Part shown: one piece after another, positions 58,470-64,000 of the stretch
Position numbering within the stretch: the first letter of the stretch is position 1
Layout of the letters: every line of letters begins with the position of its first letter
From: Armillaria gallica
Lineage: Eukaryota; Basidiomycota; Agaricomycetes; Agaricales; Physalacriaceae
NCBI GenBank assembly: GCA_037576215.1
Contig: JBANDB010000015.1
Location: 868,001-932,000 of the forward strand
DNA length: 64,000 nucleotides
Reading direction: 5' to 3'
The notes under the pieces: model-generated
What the model was told of the DNA's origin: nothing
What the model saw: only the letters and a program-made list of their open reading frames with translations
Databases searched by the model: none
Translations under genes and position numbers: made by a program

Positions 58470-61149
58470 CGTTATGTGGATCGGTAAAGAGGAATATACA
58501 AGTATCAGTCAGATGCTCCGGAGCAAAAAGACTGTCGGTGTGGAGGAAGACGAGGATCGCGGCGAGGGAGGAGGGGGACCAGGAGAGGAGGAAGGGACAA
58601 AAAAAAAAAAGTCGAGGACGACGGATGTTCGCTGCTGGACCTTCAGCCTTTTTATACTTTCGTGTACAAATAAAGATCAATTGCCAACAATGACATTTCC
58701 CCATTTGGTGCTGGTATTGTCTAGTATTTCGTATCTCCACATTGTGATTGTGCCACCATTGTACGATCCATCCTTTTCTCAAGTAGCATCGTTGCTATTG
58801 CTCCTTCCCCTGCGTACTCGGTCTCTTGGTCTCATGGTGTAGGGCTAGCTTAATTTCGGTTTACATCTTATCACGATGATCGACAAGGCACATTTTGCCA
58901 TGCTGCGGCGGTATTCTCACATGTCATTTACCTTCGCTGCGTCAGATTTGTGCGGTTGTCGTGTGTCTGTTATCCACCCACCTGTGAACATTGTGCTCGT
59001 GCTTAGGCCCCTCCTACCCCATTTTTGAACACAACTCTACGATCAATCACACAGGCGGTAAGACGCATCGATTTCTCCTTCTGACATCAAAACAAAAAAG
59101 CGGAGACCCTCGCACTTCAATGATGTCCATCGGATATTTTCTCACGTAGAAAAGGTAAACCACTGTGACCGGTCACCTGTCCGTTGCTAGTCATAAAGAA
59201 TCACTCTGACTTTACTCCGGATTAGTGGTGTAGCATGCCGTCGCCAGGGCGCCTTGCGTACGGCCTAGGACCCTCTTACGAGATTTCCTCACGACAGCGA
59301 TTTCGAGGTATGATATCAAAGCGGTGGAGTCCACTACGGCCGTCCTAGGTAGTAACAAGGCCAAAATCTTTGCGACAGTTACAACCTAGCACCGTTATTT
59401 ACCTTGTTTGGTGTGGCGGTTCTCTTCATCACCGACGTCTTTCCGGGTTTCAAAGAGCGGTCCTTCTTCACAAACAGACGAATAACGCCTCATCAACATC
59501 TGACGGCGTACCAACCACGGGCCTCGGCCATTTGAAACACGAGTCTCGTATTCATCAAAATGCTCCTCCTGCAGAGCGACTTGTCGACGCCTTAGGAACT
59601 CATTTCACTCCGACGAGTATCTAGTCCACTGGGCTCACCTGGATGGTGCTTAGCTGGATATAAGAGATACGTTGTCGCAGGTTCTCGTGTCGCTTCGACA
59701 TCCTTCTACTCGTCCTACGGTTGATCGGACGCACTGCTGGGGATGTCCGTTCATTGATCTAGTAATTCTAGAATCGAATCTTCCCTGCCCGACGTCTATT
59801 TTTGTTTCTTCTATTTTTACTCTGCTCAGGATACTGCGTTTTTTTTTCTCGCGCTTCCCCACACCCCCACCGTTCCGTCTCGTCTCGTTGACCACAGAGA
59901 ACTCCTGATACAAATGACAAGCTGCTTTCAACTTGGAAATAATGCACTCAGAGACCGATTGGCGAGCTAATCCTTTTTGTTCCAGATCGGAGTGTGGCGC
60001 ATGGTGCGGATGGACATCGACTTCTACGGAGAATGGTGGTTCCTCATGGAAGGGGAAGGAGTATAAGCATGGCCGACTTTATCCAGGATCGAACGTTGTT
60101 AGGTCTTGTATCCAATAGGGACACCTCCGAGGGAGAATCTTTGATGGGGGCTGTATAAGGTGTGCTGCTCGTTTAGAACGATGAACATTATTTTTTCAAC
60201 ACCTCTACATATCTGGTCGTATGTGGATTCTAGGTTGTTCGAATGAGGGGGAACTGCCGTATTTGTTGCCGGCCTAGCGATCATGATACTTCGGAGGCCT
60301 TTGGATGAAGGCGGTCCGTCGTTTCCATAACGGTTTCTCTGGCAACCAAACAAGGTTGCATTAAACTACGGCCTTTGTGTCAACTTGAAGATTTGATACT
60401 ATGGTAGATGCTGCGCTCATGATACGCATGACTCGCTGGCAGAGTCTTACCGCTTAACCGCACTACTACTGGCATGGAGCCATGCACCTTGCACCAAAGG
60501 TACTACTGACACTTCTACGGCTGCGATAAGTACCTTAAAACTTTTGCGGGGCGCTCAGCGAAGCGCTTAATTCTAATTGCCACAATTGACAACGAAGCAA
60601 TAGATTTCGTACAGGAATCCATACAATACCTTGGTGTGGCGATATGTGGCGCGACGAGCACGCTGCGGGGGGAAAGATACCTTGTTCCATGCATATTACA
60701 AAAGGATAAGCTAAACGAAAGGATGGGTGCCCTTCACCCTGTATGTCCACCTCATGTCCTGAATATCGCCAACGAGGGTCTTTGTATCGTTCTCTTCGGC
60801 TGGAATGGCCCGATGGGCCTCTCGAACGTAATTTACCGTATCATGAAAGTCCTTCGGGAGCTCTTGCTGGCATATTCCAAAAGGTATCTGCGCGTGTATA
60901 CGATCCGCAGATTCTTCCAGCGACTGAGGTGCTTCAGATCAACCTGTCGATGAATTAGAATGATGCAAGGCTTTTATGATCGTAGTGCATACCATTGTCA
61001 TACGCGAACTGCAAAGATTAATCGTACAGAGGTCACGTATCGCCTTCATCTTTCGCGTCATAGCTGTAATGTAGTTAGAGAAAAGATATGGCTCATTATC
61101 CGGACGCCTCGCTTTGCAACAACTGTCCGTCACAAGGTGTGCGTCACCT
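58470..61149. other. LPMO upstream region and non-coding DNA
   Basis: The first 400 bases are the LPMO promoter, with an A12 run and a GA-rich stretch near 58550-58612. Further on no gene is recognised. Parts of 60950-61149 may still belong to the decayed F-box gene that follows. Confidence 0.4.
58651..58656 (-). promoter_or_regulatory. TATA box of LPMO gene
   Basis: TATAAA on the minus strand (within AGTATAAAAAGG), about 185 bases upstream of the LPMO ATG, implies a leader of about 150 bases. Confidence 0.4.
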
Positions 61150-61880
61150 AGAAAGCAGATGTCTCGACTTTCGATCTGTTCGCAATATTTGATCATCATC
61201 TTCATCCCGTTATTCATTAATTCTGTTCTAGTGGCGCACGCGATTTTCCGTACTTCAGAGCAACACGACAAGACGATGTAGCCGTTCGGAGGGAAAACCA
61301 ACGTTGGCTGATTTAAAGACGCGTTGATGGAAAACTTCATACAAGGTCTTAGATGATCCTGCTCCACAAATCTGGAGTGTATGGAGATTGGGCAGAAGGG
61401 CTAAGCATCGTGCCGATTTCAAGTACACGGTATCAGCTGAGAACCGCGACAAAGTCACAGATGTCGTACTGCATAAAGAGCATTTAGACCTGAGCACGGT
61501 AGGTCGCGACATGTACGTACTGGACATACACCGCGAGGGTAAGATCCCTAACGGTTACCATCTCAAGCTGTCGAACAAGCTCGATGGCAACTCCCAAAGG
61601 AGGATGAGCTTGCGGTGATAGATAGGAGATAACAGTGACTTGCGGCTGGCACATGCTTCGAGACGTTCCCAGACAAGTGGCAAGAAAACATTTCGAAGGG
61701 AGCGACAGGTCTGAGAAAGCGCAAGAAGTCCATAGAAACGCTGCATATATCTTTCGGAGAAGACGCGTCAGTCCTTGGCGGGGATCGGAATTGAGGGCCA
61801 GTAGGAAAGTATCAAGTAGTAGTTCTTTTAGTAGAACGGAAAGCCCGGTAATATTTGCTCTTCCTGTTGACAGCAGCTCT
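61150..61880 (-). pseudogene. F-box-like pseudogene
   Basis: The minus-strand reading shows successive segments of an F-box-like gene in changing frames: RFYGLLALSQTCRSLRNVFL and LVWERLEAC (about 61740-61660), a VTVRDLTLAVYVQYV segment (about 61570), then CLALLPNLHTLQICGAG (about 61400) and a final SCCSEVRKIACATR (about 61260). The same order, with YVQYV, CLSLLPNVKTLQIFG and SVPNVRDITF, is found in the intact-looking gene at 63103-64000. Stops and frameshifts separate the blocks, so it is a dead paralogue of that gene. Confidence 0.65.
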
Positions 61881-63102
61881 TGGTGAGCATCTTGCTCCGC
61901 TTGAGAGGAAGTCCTGCCCGACCGCAGTTTCTACTATGTCATGGCACAAGTTGTGTAAGGGTAGAAGAGTGGTGCCGCGTGGACACGAAACACAGAACAC
62001 CGAGAACAGGTTGAAATTGTTGAAACTTGAGGCTCTCTTCGCCGTCGGTGGCTAAGGGCAAACTAAGGGGTTATTCAAGATATTAAACCATCTGATGGAT
62101 GATCGAAGCTATGTTTTACTTATTAAATTAAAGTAATAATTAAATATTTCTTAGTTTGGCAAAGCGGAAGGTACCTATACTACTCGACGTAGATATACAA
62201 GTACACCAACTTTCATGGGAAAGGTGCATAGAAGGTGTGCAGAATGGAGTTTCCTTTATTAGGACTCATTACCCCGTGATTACCTTAGCGACCACGCATC
62301 TCAACCAATATTAAGACCTTAGAAGTTGGAGGTCTGCAGAGAGCGTACACGCTTAAACCGATCGAAGTCAACAAATGACGGACCCTGAACTTCTTGCGTT
62401 TTGTGAATGCCGAAGGTGCAACGGCTGCGCAAATGTATGAAAAACTGCGACGAGAGCTGATGGTATAACTACACGTGCAAGGATCATGGTCTCCTCTGTT
62501 GGCGAATACATGAAGGCGGAATGTTTTGTCCAGTGGGTCTGTTGGTAATGCACTGCCGCTTAACAGAGATATTATATTGATAGCCAGTCATCCATATTGG
62601 CACACTGCAAAGAGTGATCGTGCGCAGCTTAATGACTTGGTCCACAAAGGTGCTTGGAGGGGCCCGGGGAGAAGATATCCTAAGATAGGTAGGACTCGTG
62701 GCAAGCGCACTTGATGGATATGGCTATTAAGCATGCTGATGATCAATCCCACTGAGTTTAATACTTCGGCGGAGACAACACATTGTCCGGGCTTTGACCA
62801 GCTTGAACTTCGCTTTGCGTCTTGGAAGATCGGACAGGCGAAATGGCTTCGACAACCGAGAATTTGGTCATGATTGAAAATCGAGCAGATACGTGTTTCA
62901 TTACCGTCCAGTGCACTGTGCAGAGTACAGACTGCAGTCCATAAGGAAGCTGGAAAGCGGTCAATGGCTGGTTCGGTAAAGCGACACAAACAGGACGCAC
63001 GAAGATAGATGCTTGGTGATTGCCTTCCGATTGAAAGTCCCCACCAGCACTTATCAGGTCACATTCCATAAAACCTCGGGCTCTTCATCGGGAAATTAAT
63101 CC
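61881..63102. other. No gene recognised
   Basis: Upstream side of the F-box pseudogene and downstream flank of the next F-box-like gene; AT-rich near 62100-62160. Frames at 62588-63069 (-) overlap and have no domain. Confidence 0.4.
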
Positions 63103-64000
63103 TCAATCCATGCTGGGATGACTACCTGCTTCTTCTTCAAGACCTTCCACTCCCTTACCGATATATACCCGCGTGGAACCAGGGTACCGAACGACGACCT
63201 TCTTGAGCTCCTGCCTCTGAGCAGGAGCTTGACGTAAGATTTCCTTCACGAGTCTAATGTGTTCATGGTACAACGATAAATCCTGTGTTCTGCCGCCGCT
63301 ATATCCATTGATTGTCAAATGCAGGACGCGGATCCTCTGAAGGCGAGAGAGACATTCAAGGGAGGTCTGAATGCGAGTTGAAAACGTTTCTCAGAAACTC
63401 AAGAGAAAATTAGAGGTCGTACCGATGACACGATTCCCCTGTGACGGGACATAAGAGCATAGTGGTCGAGTCCAACGGGACCCAGTTCGCGCAACTCTGG
63501 CAGTTTCTGAGTGAGCCCTGGAAATTCAATTTAGGATGAGTCAGTGATTGTCGTGGTAGAGCCATAATGCATCTTACTATCCAAGTTCGTAGCGGTCAGA
63601 GACCCTCGGAATCGCAGGCGCTCTATATGAGGAAAGTACCTCGCTACAGAACCAGCGCAATATTCGGTGTGGTACGTATGTTTGTGAGCGAAGAATGTAA
63701 TGTCGCGGACATTTGGGACGCTGGAAAAGAGTGCGACACCTTCACGGGGGACAGCTAGTATCTTTACAGAGGGTAGAATCACTGAAGCGAATGCTCGAGA
63801 AAGCTTTGTCTCGGCGCCTTCAAGTCCGAATATCTGCAGGGTCTTGACATTTGGTAACAACGACAGACAGCTTGCGAATTCCTCGAACACCTGGGTAGCA
63901 TGAATTTTGGTGAGCGTGACGGACACTGTCCTGATATCATTCAGATCATTTTTGTATAGGAGGAGCAGAACATACTGCACGTAAATCGCAAGGGTTGGAT
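63103..64000 (-). CDS. F-box/LRR-like protein, 3' part
   Basis: Three exons on the minus strand: one entering from beyond the window end to 63578, then 63517-63423 and 63366-63103, with in-phase 60 and 56 bp introns. The visible 260 residues begin PTLAIYVQYVLLLLYKND and contain CLSLLPNVKTLQIFG, ILPSVKILAVP and SSVPNVRDITFFAHK, then YFPHIERLRFRGSLT, the pattern of the C-terminal half of Agaricomycete F-box-like proteins. The F-box itself would lie outside the window. No stop or frameshift is seen, in contrast to the paralogue at 61150-61880 on the same strand. Confidence 0.65.

Noticed and set aside
1..64000. CRISPR arrays, rRNA genes, bacterial operons, viral genes
   Set aside because: No regularly spaced repeats, no rRNA-like sequence and no viral hallmark frame is visible. 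The window reads as fungal nuclear DNA throughout.

Overview
The window looks like nuclear DNA of a filamentous basidiomycete, most likely a wood- or litter-decaying Agaricomycete. The evidence is many 48-65 bp GT-AG introns with CT(A/G)A(C/T)-like branch sites, micro-exons, several F-box/LRR-type genes, an AA9 lytic polysaccharide monooxygenase, a glucose-oxidase-like GMC oxidoreductase, an OrdA-like P450 and relics of fungal DNA transposons. Nothing bacterial or organellar is seen. All gene models were assembled by hand from reading frames and splice sites.

Layout. (1) 0-22 kb is a birth-and-death region. One short-chain dehydrogenase (SDR) is intact (20648-21883, minus) and has three decayed relatives on the same strand (about 2.2-2.9, 8.8-9.9 and 17.0-17.8 kb). 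These alternate with F-box-like genes: 4723-5589 (+), 11681-13384 (+), a pseudogene at 14343-15800 (-) and 18426-20060 (-). A 531 bp MITE-like element, a single P450 exon relic and fragments of membrane and secreted proteins lie between them. (2) 22-27.7 kb is a gene desert with one possible relic. (3) 27.7-49 kb holds a Zn(II)2Cys6 regulator, a 12-exon GMC oxidoreductase, a 3.12 kb tandem duplication carrying two copies of a small secreted protein gene and a truncated copy of the GMC gene, an 853 bp TIR transposon relic, a beta-lactamase/LovD-type serine hydrolase with a 1-nt frameshift, and a 12-exon P450. (4) 49-54 kb has no recognised gene. (5) 54-58.5 kb carries a peroxisomal 2,4-dienoyl-CoA reductase-like gene and an AA9 LPMO. 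(6) 61-64 kb has an F-box-like pseudogene and a related gene that runs off the end.

How the genes may work together. The LPMO, GMC oxidase and secreted proteins fit extracellular oxidative polymer attack; GMC enzymes can supply H2O2 to LPMOs. The regulator, GMC enzyme, acyltransferase-type hydrolase and P450 lie within 22 kb and could also be tailoring genes of a small metabolic cluster, but no backbone synthase is in the window. The dienoyl-CoA reductase is a beta-oxidation enzyme. The dominant story is local duplication, gene conversion and decay.
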